From an uncultured Marinobacterium sp. (lineage in GTDB: Bacteria > Pseudomonadota > Gammaproteobacteria > Pseudomonadales > Balneatricaceae): a stretch of 64,000 nt of DNA. The notes below the pieces were generated by a model. That model saw only the letters and a list, made by a program, of their open reading frames with translations. It searched no databases and was not told the DNA's origin. Shown one piece after another: positions 7,568 to 15,958 of the stretch. Within the stretch, counting starts at the first letter, position 1. Each line of letters starts with the position of its first letter. The translations under genes were made by a program, and so were the position numbers. The DNA is taken from the NCBI GenBank assembly GCA_947501565.1, contig CANMWJ010000001.1, positions 186,001 through 250,000 on the forward strand, written 5' to 3'.

Positions 7568-9832
7568 CTAGGAGCCATATGGCTTGAATCCAACTGGTAC
7601 ATCATATTTGAATCCTTTTCTTCCTAGATTTACCCTCCAGTACACCCCTTTTCTACCCTTTCGATTTCCAGTGGCAACAAATACTGGATATTGCATAGTC
7701 TTTCTTTGAAATCTTAGACCTAAATTGGTATCGGGTTTCCCGGATATCCATACTCCATTTATATGGTAGTAGAGTCGTCCTTTGTCATAATCTATGGCTA
7801 CACCAAATATGTCATCTTTTTTTCGTAGAGCGTGTTCTCCGTGTTCAATAAGCTTTATCCCAAAATCGCCAAAATGATCATTGTGTGCATCGTTTGTTAA
7901 TGTGATATTGGTGTGAGCATTAAAGGAAAAAAGCTTAGTGGTCTTTCCGTGAGCCTCAAAGTAGTAACGTCCAGATGAGTAGTTCTTTGATAATGTCCAC
8001 GGTGTTGCAGCACCTGCTTTGTGATATTCCGCGACTAGCTCCTTTCTTACTATTGACCTCCAAAGCCTAGATGTCATTGTTACATTATGCCTGTTATTGA
8101 TAATTCTTGTGGATAGAGGTTGGGTACTGGTCTTGATTTTTTCTTTCTTAGAACTGCGGTTAGGATAAATAGAGCTAATAGGTGGCGTGTTTTTTCTTTT
8201 GTATGATAAGTCTTGAGCACTGATAGGGGCTTCGATTTTTGGCCACGAGCGGAGAGTGATTGGCATTAGCGGTTGTAGTGCGGATGGTAAATAATGGCTT
8301 TCTATTTTAGGATAGTGAATATGAAGCTTTGATACTTCCCATTCCCCTTCTATAGTGCTTGGATTGTTATTGCTTATTTTTTTCTTGTAGCTGACGTTTC
8401 CTGTTATCAGTACTCCGTGATTTAAAGCATGCTTCAAGGCCGGAAGACTTTCGGCAAGTTTCCGTGCCCAATTCGGTGTCTCTGTGATTTTTCCGTTTGC
8501 AATGATGAACGAACTTCCAATGCCTTTCTTTCTTGCGGTAATAAAATCAATGTTGAATTTTCCAATCGGAATACATGGCTTTGATGAGTTAATCCTGAAT
8601 AAGGACTTTACTTCATCATCTAATGTCATATTTAGCCCATCTGGATTTGAAATTGATTCATCAGAGTACTTGTATTCCCCTTTCTCTAGTATAGTTATGT
8701 CAGAAAAGCCAGAGTTGTATAATGCGTTCCACAGAGCGAGCTGAGTTGAGAGGTAATGAGATTTGTACTTCGTTCGCTCTGACATATCTACATCATAATA
8801 TTGCGCGGAAAAAACAGTATCACTTTTTGTAGGTATAGATTTTGAAAGGGCCCTATTATCACCTCCTGCCGCCAGGTTAATAGGAAAACAAGCTAGGTTT
8901 GAACGCCATTTGTCGCTTTTAATATATGTAATTAGGGCTTTCTCTGCTTGGTTGTTTTCTAAGGTTGGTGCTGATGTCCTAAATAGTAGTTCATTAATTC
9001 GACGTAAATCTCGTTGGTTCCTAACGTCAAGCCTAGAACGTTCAAGCTGGTAGTATGCTAGTCTCTCTACAATCCACTCATCTTCTCCACGTATCAATAC
9101 GGCAGAATCCTCTTCCACTTGGTCGATAAATTTTAATCTGTAGAATAGCTTCCTTGCTTCTTCTAGCTTTGCCCATTCTGGTATAGCTACAATTTCTGTC
9201 TCATAATTGACCTTCCAAGCTTCATGTCCGGCAACTTTTTCATCTAACTTAGAGAAACTTGTGATTCTCTTGAGAGCCCTGTCTCCAAAGGAAAAACATT
9301 CATTTACGTATGAGTCGATCCCCATTTCTAAATAGCCCTTCCATGTTAATGTGAATCTCTCTGCATTTCTTCTTCCTTGGTTTGTGTTTAGATATACGTT
9401 CTCATGTTTAAAAAGACCGTTCTTTGCAAAGAACCTCCACTCTTTTAAGGACTCGTCTGATTTTTCTTTTTGTCCCGAAATTGATTTGACAAGAAATGTC
9501 CTGGAATACAAATTGGGCTGGAGGCTTGACGCAATACCAGGTAAACCTCTTCGTTCGGATTTCATCGGGTTTCGTCTACGAGGGTATACACAGTTAGCAT
9601 ATGAGTTTCTCTTATCTAGAGATATTTGTAACTTTACTGCTTCCTGCATTGCTTTGGCAGAAATAGCTCTATTATTTCCAGGTATATAGTCCCTATCCCA
9701 AGCCCAGTAAAGCCCACCTGAAGCTAAGATCAGTAGGAGAACTGATGAGATAAGAGCAACGTTTGAGAAGCCTTTTTGGCGAGAGGTGAGATCACGAGAA
9801 TGAGGTGCAGGTCTACTGCTATTCAGGTCCAT
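7568..9832 (-). CDS. Large membrane-anchored protein with C-terminal SPRY domain
   Basis: A 754-residue protein I cannot assign to a named family. Residues about 1-23 are polar, 24-46 form one hydrophobic segment (NVALISSVLLLILASGGLYW), and the remaining ~700 residues are likely periplasmic. The last ~147 residues (608-754) read as a SPRY/B30.2-like fold: TPWTLSKNYSSGRYYFEAHG, then DDIFGVAIDYDKGRLYYHIN followed by GVWISGK, then YPVFVATG and a closing VPVGFKPY. Residues 50-600 show no motif I recognise. AAGGA precedes the ATG. The gene is clearly richer in A+T and in rare-looking codons (ata, aga, agg) than its neighbours, which suggests acquisition by transfer. SPRY domains bind proteins or peptides; a surface recognition role is only a guess. 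Confidence 0.75.
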   Translation of the reverse strand: MDLNSSRPAPHSRDLTSRQKGFSNVALISSVLLLILASGGLYWAWDRDYIPGNNRAISAKAMQEAVKLQISLDKRNSYANCVYPRRRNPMKSERRGLPGIASSLQPNLYSRTFLVKSISGQKEKSDESLKEWRFFAKNGLFKHENVYLNTNQGRRNAERFTLTWKGYLEMGIDSYVNECFSFGDRALKRITSFSKLDEKVAGHEAWKVNYETEIVAIPEWAKLEEARKLFYRLKFIDQVEEDSAVLIRGEDEWIVERLAYYQLERSRLDVRNQRDLRRINELLFRTSAPTLENNQAEKALITYIKSDKWRSNLACFPINLAAGGDNRALSKSIPTKSDTVFSAQYYDVDMSERTKYKSHYLSTQLALWNALYNSGFSDITILEKGEYKYSDESISNPDGLNMTLDDEVKSLFRINSSKPCIPIGKFNIDFITARKKGIGSSFIIANGKITETPNWARKLAESLPALKHALNHGVLITGNVSYKKKISNNNPSTIEGEWEVSKLHIHYPKIESHYLPSALQPLMPITLRSWPKIEAPISAQDLSYKRKNTPPISSIYPNRSSKKEKIKTSTQPLSTRIINNRHNVTMTSRLWRSIVRKELVAEYHKAGAATPWTLSKNYSSGRYYFEAHGKTTKLFSFNAHTNITLTNDAHNDHFGDFGIKLIEHGEHALRKKDDIFGVAIDYDKGRLYYHINGVWISGKPDTNLGLRFQRKTMQYPVFVATGNRKGRKGVYWRVNLGRKGFKYDVPVGFKPYGS

Positions 9833-10032
9833 TGAATAAAATTCCTTGTAAATATCCTAAGACTATATTAGGAGAGATGCCTCTACCTTTAACGTAGTCG
9901 CATGTTTAACCATAATCATAAACTATCGAGGGATAAAGAATAGGGCCCTTCTTTATGCAAGGACATACCCGAAGTTTTGTGTTACTGGAAAGGTACGTCT
10001 AATACCCTTAAGCCTTCTCAGATAGCACGTAG

Positions 10033-10058
10033 GGTGCAATAGCGAAGCTTATTGCACC
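10033..10058. repeat. 26-nt GGTGC palindrome, copy 2
   Basis: GGTGCAATA (10033-10041) pairs perfectly with TATTGCACC (10050-10058) across gcgaagct. It sits between the SPRY gene and the lipoprotein gene. The gap 9833-10084 otherwise holds only the SPRY promoter region. Confidence 0.75.
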
Positions 10059-10084
10059 TATAACAAAAGAGATTCGGCTGAAGC

Positions 10085-10474
10085 CTAACCTTTGACGATA
10101 AACTCCAGATTTTTCAAAACCTCTTTGGCGTTAAATGCCCAAGGGTTCTGAGAGGGCTTCTCTCCGCGACCTAGGGTAACCTCCTCTTCGAAGTCATACT
10201 TCAACGTGAGCATGGAGTTAAATTTGGGTTTTCCGTTTACGAAGATGAAGTGGTCATAGCTGTTGGTTAGTGTGATCTCTGCTGCCCTGTATCTCAACAT
10301 CGCTTCACACTTCTCATCGGACGTGTAGTCGTTACAACTTAATTGAATTACGTAACGATCTTCAGAGACTTTCCTGTCTTGATAACCATTGAGTCCGAGG
10401 ATATCTGAGCGACCGTATTGAGTGGAGCAGCCGGTAAGAATGGCTGCAGCAAGTAGAATTCCCAGTCTGAACAT
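10085..10474 (-). CDS. Small lipoprotein, CC0125/CC1285-like
   Basis: A 129-residue lipoprotein. The signal peptide MFRLGILLAAAILTGCST ends in a lipobox (LTGC), so the mature protein would be acylated on that cysteine. The segment GYQDRKVSEDRYVIQLSCND followed by LRYRAAEITLTNSYDHFIF matches the conserved core of the CC0125/CC1285 lipoprotein family as I know it; no biochemical function is established. AAGGAAG stands five bases before the ATG. Like its neighbours on this strand it is moderately AT-rich. Confidence 0.75.
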   Translation of the reverse strand: MFRLGILLAAAILTGCSTQYGRSDILGLNGYQDRKVSEDRYVIQLSCNDYTSDEKCEAMLRYRAAEITLTNSYDHFIFVNGKPKFNSMLTLKYDFEEEVTLGRGEKPSQNPWAFNAKEVLKNLEFIVKG

Positions 10475-10577
10475 GTGTCTTCCTTGTGGTTTTGTGATTA
10501 CACCCCCGACAGGATTTCTGGGGGGATATCTATTTTATCAAGCTGCGGAAAGGTAGGGTGAAACATTGAGGTATATT

Positions 10578-10603
10578 GCACCGTAAGGGTACCCTTACGG
10601 TGC
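10578..10603. repeat. 26-nt perfect palindrome, copy 3 (arms in reverse order)
   Basis: GCACCGTAAGGGT (10578-10590) is followed directly by its exact reverse complement (10591-10603). The flanks extend the resemblance to the other copies: TATTGCACC ends at 10582 and GGTGCGCTA starts at 10599, i.e. the two arms occur in swapped order. It lies between the lipoprotein and the small membrane-protein gene. Confidence 0.75.
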
Positions 10604-10647
10604 GCTACGTTGTTCTGAGAGTTGAATGGACTTGCGAGCCTGAAAAC

Positions 10648-11058
10648 TTATGACTTGTTAATATAATCTTCATAGCTTTCGCAGTGTCGTCTAGCGGCAA
10701 GCGCTGAGGTTTCAGTGTTACGGATCTCGTGGTTTCGGGTCCAGTCCTCACAGCGTTTGGCTAGCTTGCGACCCTCTGCGCTGTTTTTACGTCTTTCGCG
10801 TGCCAGTGCAGCCAGCTCCTCTTTGCGCTTAGCTTCTTTTTCGCGCTTGTTGAGCTCTCTCTCTACCGCCCGGCGTATTGTGCTGGTGAGGTTCACCTGG
10901 GGACCGTTGCTAGAGCTCTGAACTTTGACCTCGTCACTTTTGGTCAGGGGTAGATGTTCCCCATACCTGGCTTTCAGTTCTTCGGTCAGTAAGTTACCAG
11001 CGACGACGCCAATAACGATGACAATGAGAAGACCCAGGAAGCGTAATACTGCGAGCAT
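10648..11058 (-). CDS. Small membrane protein with charged coiled-coil tail
   Basis: A protein of unknown function, 136 residues from the ATG at 11058. That start is preferred because AAGGA lies nine bases upstream; an ATG at 11118 would add twenty residues without a ribosome site. One N-terminal hydrophobic helix (VLRFLGLLIVIVIGVVAG) anchors it. The middle is a highly charged likely coiled coil (RAVERELNKREKEAKRKEEL), and the tail has two cysteines (KRCEDW and RRHCES). It lies in the same accessory block as the SPRY and lipoprotein genes, all on the minus strand. Confidence 0.65.
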   Translation of the reverse strand: MLAVLRFLGLLIVIVIGVVAGNLLTEELKARYGEHLPLTKSDEVKVQSSSNGPQVNLTSTIRRAVERELNKREKEAKRKEELAALARERRKNSAEGRKLAKRCEDWTRNHEIRNTETSALAARRHCESYEDYINKS

Positions 11059-11245
11059 ATTCGAAAATCCTTTTTTAAATGCTGAATCGAACAGCTTTAT
11101 TGATTGGGATCGAGTCATTATAGGCGGCTGAGATGATTGATGCCAAAAGAGGGCGAAACAGACCCGGTAGAGCTTTGATTCTAAGCAGATTACGTGGGAA
11201 TTTGCGTGTAGGGTTGCAATGGCGGTGAGGGCGTCATCAGGCTTC

Positions 11246-11271
11246 GGTGCGTTACGCTGCGCTAACGCACC
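11246..11271. repeat. 26-nt GGTGC palindrome, copy 4
   Basis: GGTGCGTTA (11246-11254) pairs perfectly with TAACGCACC (11263-11271) around an eight-base centre. It marks the right side of the accessory block. The rest of the gap 11059-11484 shows no gene I can support; a short frame at 11397-11582 overlaps the thioredoxin start and has no ribosome site. Confidence 0.75.
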
Positions 11272-11484
11272 CTACTAAATACAGCGAAGGCCTCCCGATT
11301 ATATTTAGGTGCGGGGCCCCAAATTGACTGTATTGCCTCACTTTTAGTTGGAACCAACGCCGCACAAGTGACTCTGACTACCCGCCTGTATAGATTTTGG
11401 TTTTTCTAATGGCTCCCTTAGTCCTTAACTGGGCCTTCCAACCACTCAGTACAGTTCCTTATCTGCAGGGTTCCTTACTAAGCA

Positions 11485-12027
11485 ATGAAAAACTTCCTAA
11501 CCAAACGTATCTACAACCTCAAGTGGTGGTTCTCCCAGCTCAAGACCCTGGCTATTGTTGCGGTGGTCGCGACGGCGATTAGTCTCTATCAGCAACGCAA
11601 TATGGTTTCAGGCTTTGCGCCTGATCTAATTGTGAATACGTTGTCTGGAGAGCGCTATGATCTGGCCGAGCGGTATAAGCAGGGGCCGATGCTGGTCTAT
11701 TTCTGGGGCAGCTGGTGTGGCATCTGTAGCCTGACCTCACCGGCGGTGAGTGATATTGCTGAGGATGTTAAGGGTTCCGATAGCAGTGTACTGACGGTAG
11801 CGCTCTCTTCCGGGGATAACCGAGAAGTGCAGGCCTATCTGAATAAGCATGACTACACGTTTACCACGTTGAACGACAACAACGGTGAGATCAGCCGACA
11901 ATGGGGCGTGGCGATTACGCCGAGTATTTTCTACCTCAACCCGAAAGGGGAGATCGTGCTGGTCAGTTCAGGTTTGAGTAGCGAGTGGGGGATGCGCACT
12001 AAGCTGTGGTTAGCGCGCTTTCTATAA
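11485..12027 (+). CDS. Membrane-anchored thioredoxin-fold disulfide oxidoreductase (TlpA/ScsD-like)
   Basis: A 180-residue thioredoxin-fold protein. One hydrophobic helix near residues 20-37 (LKTLAIVAVVATAISLY) anchors it to the inner membrane with the catalytic domain in the periplasm. The redox site is WCGIC in VYFWGSWCGICSLTSPAV, and the cis-proline is in WGVAITPSIFYLNPKGEIV. The layout matches ScsD/TlpA-type reductases that act in cytochrome c maturation or metal-stress repair. No partner gene (scsB, dsbD, ccm) lies nearby, so the substrate is unknown. It is convergent with the flagellin gene. Confidence 0.85.
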   Translation: MKNFLTKRIYNLKWWFSQLKTLAIVAVVATAISLYQQRNMVSGFAPDLIVNTLSGERYDLAERYKQGPMLVYFWGSWCGICSLTSPAVSDIAEDVKGSDSSVLTVALSSGDNREVQAYLNKHDYTFTTLNDNNGEISRQWGVAITPSIFYLNPKGEIVLVSSGLSSEWGMRTKLWLARFL

Positions 12028-12054
12028 CGAAAAGGGTTGTGGCGTTACGAGCGC

Positions 12055-12846
12055 TTAATGTCCCAGTAGCGCCAGAACATCGGCACGGCCCGCGTTGGCC
12101 TGGGCCTGCATAGTGATCGCCACTTCCTGCTTGATCAGTTCACGGCTCTGCTCGGAGATCGCCTGCGCCATATCAGTATCGCTGATACGGGAACGCGCTT
12201 CGGCGCTGTTTTCAGAGGATTCCATCAGGTTGCGGCTCATGCTGTCCAGCTGCTTCTCAGCGGCGGCAAAGCTACCGGCAGAGTTGTTCAGCAGATCCAG
12301 AGAGTCATCCAGCGCGTCCAGTGCATCGCCGGAACCCAGTTCCAGAGAGAACAGACCGGCATCCTCCAGTGAACTCATCAGGTCCGGAGTGTTGATATCG
12401 GCGCTGCTGTCGCCTGCTTGGATGCTGATATCACCTTCCTCACTCAGCAGGGACTGACCATTAAAGCTGGTCTGCCCGATAGAGTCTTTAATCCCTTCCA
12501 GCAGTGCATCGGCCTGATTTTGCAGAGACTGACGGTCGGAGCTGTTCAAAGTGCCGTTACTGGCCTGCAGTGACAGTTCACGCAGCTGCTGCACAGAGTC
12601 AGTGATCTGTGCGATTCCACCCTGGGCAATCTGAGTCACAGAAGTGCCGTCCATCACATTGCGCAGACCTACCTCGTTCTGATTGATATCACGAGTGAGT
12701 TCAATAGAAACCTGGATACCGGCTGGATCGTCGGAGGCTTGGTTGATGCGCTGACCGCTGGCGATCTGCTGGCTGATATTGCCAAGACGATCGCTGTTGG
12801 AGAGAGAGCTGGTAGATGATGCCAGTGAGTTGATGTTGAGTTCCAT
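12055..12846 (-). CDS. Flagellin, short form
   Basis: A 263-residue flagellin, the filament subunit. The N-terminal D0/D1 region (MELNINSLASSTSSL, then RINQASDDPAGIQVS and ISIELTRDINQN-like helices) and the C-terminal D1/D0 region (ESSENSAEARSRISDTDMAQ, then VAITMQAQANAGR) are both complete. The variable D2/D3 domain is almost absent, so the protein is among the shortest flagellins. A longer frame to 12933 adds 29 residues that do not resemble flagellin; ATG 12846 opens directly on the conserved start. No flagellar assembly gene or cap/chaperone gene is in the window. Confidence 0.88.
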   Translation of the reverse strand: MELNINSLASSTSSLSNSDRLGNISQQIASGQRINQASDDPAGIQVSIELTRDINQNEVGLRNVMDGTSVTQIAQGGIAQITDSVQQLRELSLQASNGTLNSSDRQSLQNQADALLEGIKDSIGQTSFNGQSLLSEEGDISIQAGDSSADINTPDLMSSLEDAGLFSLELGSGDALDALDDSLDLLNNSAGSFAAAEKQLDSMSRNLMESSENSAEARSRISDTDMAQAISEQSRELIKQEVAITMQAQANAGRADVLALLGH

Positions 12847-12922
12847 GGCCGTGCTCTCATTTTTGAGGGGAAGATGAGTTAAGTGTACTACGAAAAAAGT
12901 ATGAGTAAAGGATGAGCAGTTG

Positions 12923-13085
12923 GTTTGAATCAATAAATGGATTCAAACGGGGGAGGTTTCCCCGATTGGCCCCTCGTTTGGGCTGGGTATTTGGTTTGAA
13001 TAGCTCAAATGGTCCAGTTTCTAGAGTGTTGGCTGTGGTGGATTGAAGCGTTTGAGTTGCTGGGCTATTGGTGGATTCAAACGGG
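12923..13085. repeat. Cluster of GTTTGAATC / GATTCAAAC repeats upstream of flagellin
   Basis: GTTTGAATC (12923-12931) and GATTCAAAC (12940-12948) form a perfect nine-base hairpin with an eight-base loop. TTGGTTTGAAT recurs at 12991-13001 and GGATTCAAACGGG at 13073-13085. The copies lie 77-239 bases upstream of the flagellin ATG, so they could be regulator sites or leader structure; no sigma-28 box is obvious to me. Confidence 0.5.
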
Positions 13086-13171
13086 TGTTTGGTTTTTGGG
13101 TGTGAGCATTATTTCTTTGGCATCGGAGGTGTGATTAGAGGCTGTAGCATCTCTTAACTTCTTCCCAAGGT

Positions 13172-13625
13172 GTCAAGGGAGAGCGGCTGCGCCTTCCCTT
13201 AACGATCCCTCCCGCAGCCCTACTGTTTGGTTGGCTACGCCAACTCCCCTGTGCGTTTCGATTTCTCGTGAGGCTGCGGAACTCGTCGCTTCGCTCCTCA
13301 AACAGTACTCGCCTTAAGTCACGAAAAATCTGCAATGCTCGGCTGCACAGAAGGGAGTCAGTTCGGTGCTAATCCTAAACACTGAGTTCTTCTCCAGCGT
13401 TTCAATATCACCAGCGTTAGATGTTGGCAGGGACCTATCACCCCTCTACGTAGCTGAGTATCGTAGCTCGAAATAGGTAAAGTGCTCGGTGTTTGAGGAC
13501 GCGCAGCGGCCGAGTTTCCGAGCGCGCTATTTCGAGTGAGAAACGCAAGGAACCGGACGAAGTCCGGCAAGTAGTGGGGCTGCAGGAGGGATTGTTAAGG
13601 GAGGGCGCAGCCGCTCTCCCTTAAC
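13172..13625. mobile_element. REPIN/MITE-like element with 49-nt inverted repeats
   Basis: A 49-nt arm at 13172-13220 matches the reverse complement of 13577-13625 at 45 of 49 positions by eye. Each arm is itself a hairpin: the right arm has GTTAAGGGA and TCCCTTAAC around a GC-rich core. Further nested pairs lie inside: TACTGTTTG (13221-13229) with CAAACAGTA (13299-13307), and CTCGAAATAG (13467-13476) with CTATTTCGAG (13527-13536), the latter enclosing GCTCGG/CCGAG. No transposase is present, so it would be non-autonomous. Short frames here look like by-products of the repeat. The remaining part of the gene-free stretch 12847-13734 holds the flagellin upstream repeats and the purT 3' region. 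Confidence 0.65.
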
Positions 13626-13734
13626 GTACGGTATGAAGGTGTGGGGCAGCACGTACTCCAAACTGTGCTTTCAGATGTAAAGACAAAAAATAACCCGCAC
13701 AAGGCGTGCTATTGTCTTGGGACGAAACGGCTAG

Positions 13735-14913
13735 TTAGAACTGAACGTTCACCGCCCCAGATCCCTGCACAGCGATATTCTTCGCTTCCTCAACACTCTC
13801 ACCACGTGCCAATACAACCCCCATACGACGGGTACCGGTCACTTCCGGTTTGCCGAATAGGCGCAGTTGGGTGTTTGGCTGGGCCAGTACCTGCTCCAGA
13901 TTACCGAACTGGGTCTGCTGAGATTCACCCTCCACCAGAATCACGCTGGAGGCGGATGGACCGTGGAAGTGGATGTTCGGGATCGGCAGGCCGAGGATCG
14001 CGCGGGCGTGCAGGGCGAATTCGGAGAGATCCTGGGAGATCATGGTAACCATACCGGTGTCGTGTGGGCGTGGGGATACTTCGCTGAAGTAAACGTTGTC
14101 GCCTTTGATAAACAGCTCGACGCCAAACAGGCCGTTGCCACCCAGTGCAGTGGTGACTTTTTCGGCTATCTCTCGGGAGTTGGCCAACGCAGCATCGCTC
14201 ATCGCCTGCGGCTGCCAGGACTGACGGTAGTCGCCATCGATCTGCACATGACCGATCGGCTCACAGAAGCTGGTGGTGCCGTTGTGGCGGATGGTGAGCA
14301 GGGTGATTTCGTAGTCGAAGTCGACAAACCCTTCTACGATCACTTTGCCTGCACCAGCGCGACCACCATCCTGTGCATAGGCCCAGGCGGCGTCTACATC
14401 GTCAGCGGTTTTCACGGTGCTCTGGCCTTTACCGGAGGAGCTCATGATCGGTTTTACCACGCACGGCAGGCCGACCACTTCAATCGCTTCTTTATATTCC
14501 GCTTCGGTTGCAGCAAAGCGGTAGGCGGAGGTTTTTACCCCCAGCTCTTCGGCAGCGAGACGACGGATGCCTTCGCGGTTCATGGTCAGCTGGGTGGCGC
14601 GGGCGGTTGGGATGACGGTGAACCCTTCCTGCTCCAGCGCGACCAGAGTATCGGTGGCGATCGCTTCGATCTCCGGAACGATCAGGTCGGGTTTCTCCTG
14701 CTCGATCACGGCACGCAGCGCGTCGCCGTCCAGCATGGAGATAACGTGGCTACGATGAGCAACTTGCATTGCCGGTGAGTTGGCGTAGCGGTCTACAACG
14801 ATCACTTCAACGCCCAGACGCTGCAGCTCTATAACGACTTCCTTGCCCAGTTCGCCCCCTCCACACATCAGTACACGGGTGGCGGTCTGCGATAGCGGTG
14901 TCCCCAGTTGCAT
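13735..14913 (-). CDS. purT: Formate-dependent phosphoribosylglycinamide formyltransferase
   Basis: PurT makes formyl-GAR from GAR, formate and ATP, the folate-free route for the third step of purine synthesis. The 392-residue product equals the E. coli length. It is an ATP-grasp enzyme: the N-terminal domain begins with [20 protein letters not shown], the ATP-binding region has [14 protein letters not shown], and the metal-site region is [20 protein letters not shown] followed by RPHDTG. The C-terminal domain has [22 protein letters not shown] precedes the ATG. It stands alone downstream of the inverted-repeat element. Confidence 0.97.
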   Translation of the reverse strand: MQLGTPLSQTATRVLMCGGGELGKEVVIELQRLGVEVIVVDRYANSPAMQVAHRSHVISMLDGDALRAVIEQEKPDLIVPEIEAIATDTLVALEQEGFTVIPTARATQLTMNREGIRRLAAEELGVKTSAYRFAATEAEYKEAIEVVGLPCVVKPIMSSSGKGQSTVKTADDVDAAWAYAQDGGRAGAGKVIVEGFVDFDYEITLLTIRHNGTTSFCEPIGHVQIDGDYRQSWQPQAMSDAALANSREIAEKVTTALGGNGLFGVELFIKGDNVYFSEVSPRPHDTGMVTMISQDLSEFALHARAILGLPIPNIHFHGPSASSVILVEGESQQTQFGNLEQVLAQPNTQLRLFGKPEVTGTRRMGVVLARGESVEEAKNIAVQGSGAVNVQF

Positions 14914-15038
14914 ATTTCAGTCCTTACCTTTGGTAAATTGCCGGTGAAAATTTTTCACGCATTATAGGGTCCGTTTCTCCGAAGAAGCCAGCACCTTAAC
15001 CTATACTTTTATCAACCCGCTCTGCCCGGAATCCCGCG

Positions 15039-15560
15039 ATGAAACGTATGGTTTTTACGGTGCCAACTCTTGAGCTGGCATCGACAATTGCTGACGCGAT
15101 ATACGCACTGGGGATCGAAGAAGAGGCCATTCATGTGGTCACCCGCGATCCTGAACTGCTCCGCGATACCAACCTTCTTGAAGCCACTGAGCTGGAGACC
15201 ACTGATCTTGAAAAGGATATGGATTGGGGGATCGTTGCCGGTGGTAGCGTCGGTCTGCTGGCAGGACTCAGCGTGATCGGCACCGGCCCACTCGGGATAG
15301 TGTTGGGCGGTGGTACGGTATTGGCAGGTAGCCTGATCGGGATGGGATTAGGTGGCTGGCTGGGCAAGATGCTGGGGGAGGGTACCCCGTCGCAGGCGTT
15401 GGATACATACCACGAAGCGATTGAGCTTGGAGAGGTTCTCATGCTGGTGGACGTGCCGTTGGAAACATTGCCGCAGGCCTTTGGTGTCATTAAACAACAT
15501 TGTCCAGAAACAACGGTCGAGGCGATTCATCTGACCCATGATCATCAACACGCTGCCTAA
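15039..15560 (+). CDS. Glycine-rich membrane-associated protein of unknown function (DUF1269-like)
   Basis: A 173-residue protein of unknown function. The first ~45 residues form a ferredoxin-like alpha/beta unit (RMVFTVPTLELASTIADAIY). Residues about 62-110 are two small-residue hydrophobic helices rich in glycine (GIVAGGSVGLLAGLSVIG, then VLAGSLIGMGLGGWLGKML). The C-terminus returns to an alpha/beta pattern and ends in a His-rich tail (LTHDHQHAA). This flanked Gly-zipper layout resembles DUF1269/general-stress membrane proteins. It is a single gene followed by a terminator. Confidence 0.7.
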   Translation: MKRMVFTVPTLELASTIADAIYALGIEEEAIHVVTRDPELLRDTNLLEATELETTDLEKDMDWGIVAGGSVGLLAGLSVIGTGPLGIVLGGGTVLAGSLIGMGLGGWLGKMLGEGTPSQALDTYHEAIELGEVLMLVDVPLETLPQAFGVIKQHCPETTVEAIHLTHDHQHAA

Positions 15561-15629
15561 ATGAAGGGCAGCTACATACCTCGAGTATGCCCTTAAATGG
15601 GCTAATTAGTCGGAGTAAAGTCCGGCACG

Positions 15630-15659
15630 AAGGGGGCTCCCGCTAGCGAGAGCCCCCTT
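15630..15659 (+). terminator. Intrinsic terminator after the DUF1269-like gene
   Basis: AAGGGGGCTC (15630-15639) pairs with GAGCCCCCTT (15650-15659) around a ten-base loop, followed by TACTT. The stem is strong and the U tract short. The following ~300 bases up to 15958 hold no gene I can support; a frame at 15666-15878 lacks a ribosome site and family-like sequence. Confidence 0.7.
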
Positions 15660-15958
15660 TACTTAGTGTCTGTTGTTAAGGGTGCTCTCTTCTCGATTTT
15701 CCGTTCTTTTGGATTACGTCTTTGCTCAATCTGCTCCTGTGTCTCGTGTTTCCCATTCTGCAGAAAAAACGCAGGAACCATCTGTACAAAAAATATTCTT
15801 GAACCACGGATAAACAACCAGTTTTCTGCTATTCCTATATATCAGTACCCGATGGAGAAGGAAGGTTGTTTCAGCTAATGGATCTGAGTTCGTCGATTGC
15901 GAACAAGGGAGCCGTAGTTGGGATTTTGGAGAATTCGACTGAAGGGAAGGACCTGAAA

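Noticed and set aside
8484-9689. Plus-strand frames inside the SPRY gene (8484-8744, 9351-9689)
   Set aside because: They are opposite to a 754-codon frame with a good ribosome site and a recognisable C-terminal domain.
7519-11271. AT-rich block as a prophage or defence island
   Set aside because: No integrase, transposase, phage, restriction or helicase gene is visible; only foreign-like composition and repeats support transfer.
13135-13570. Two short minus-strand frames (13135-13335, 13358-13570)
   Set aside because: Both lie within the inverted-repeat element and their residues follow from its hairpins; there is no ribosome site.
15666-15878. 70-codon plus-strand frame after the terminator
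   Set aside because: Cys/Phe-rich low-quality sequence without a ribosome site, ending near the start region of the PhnA-like gene.
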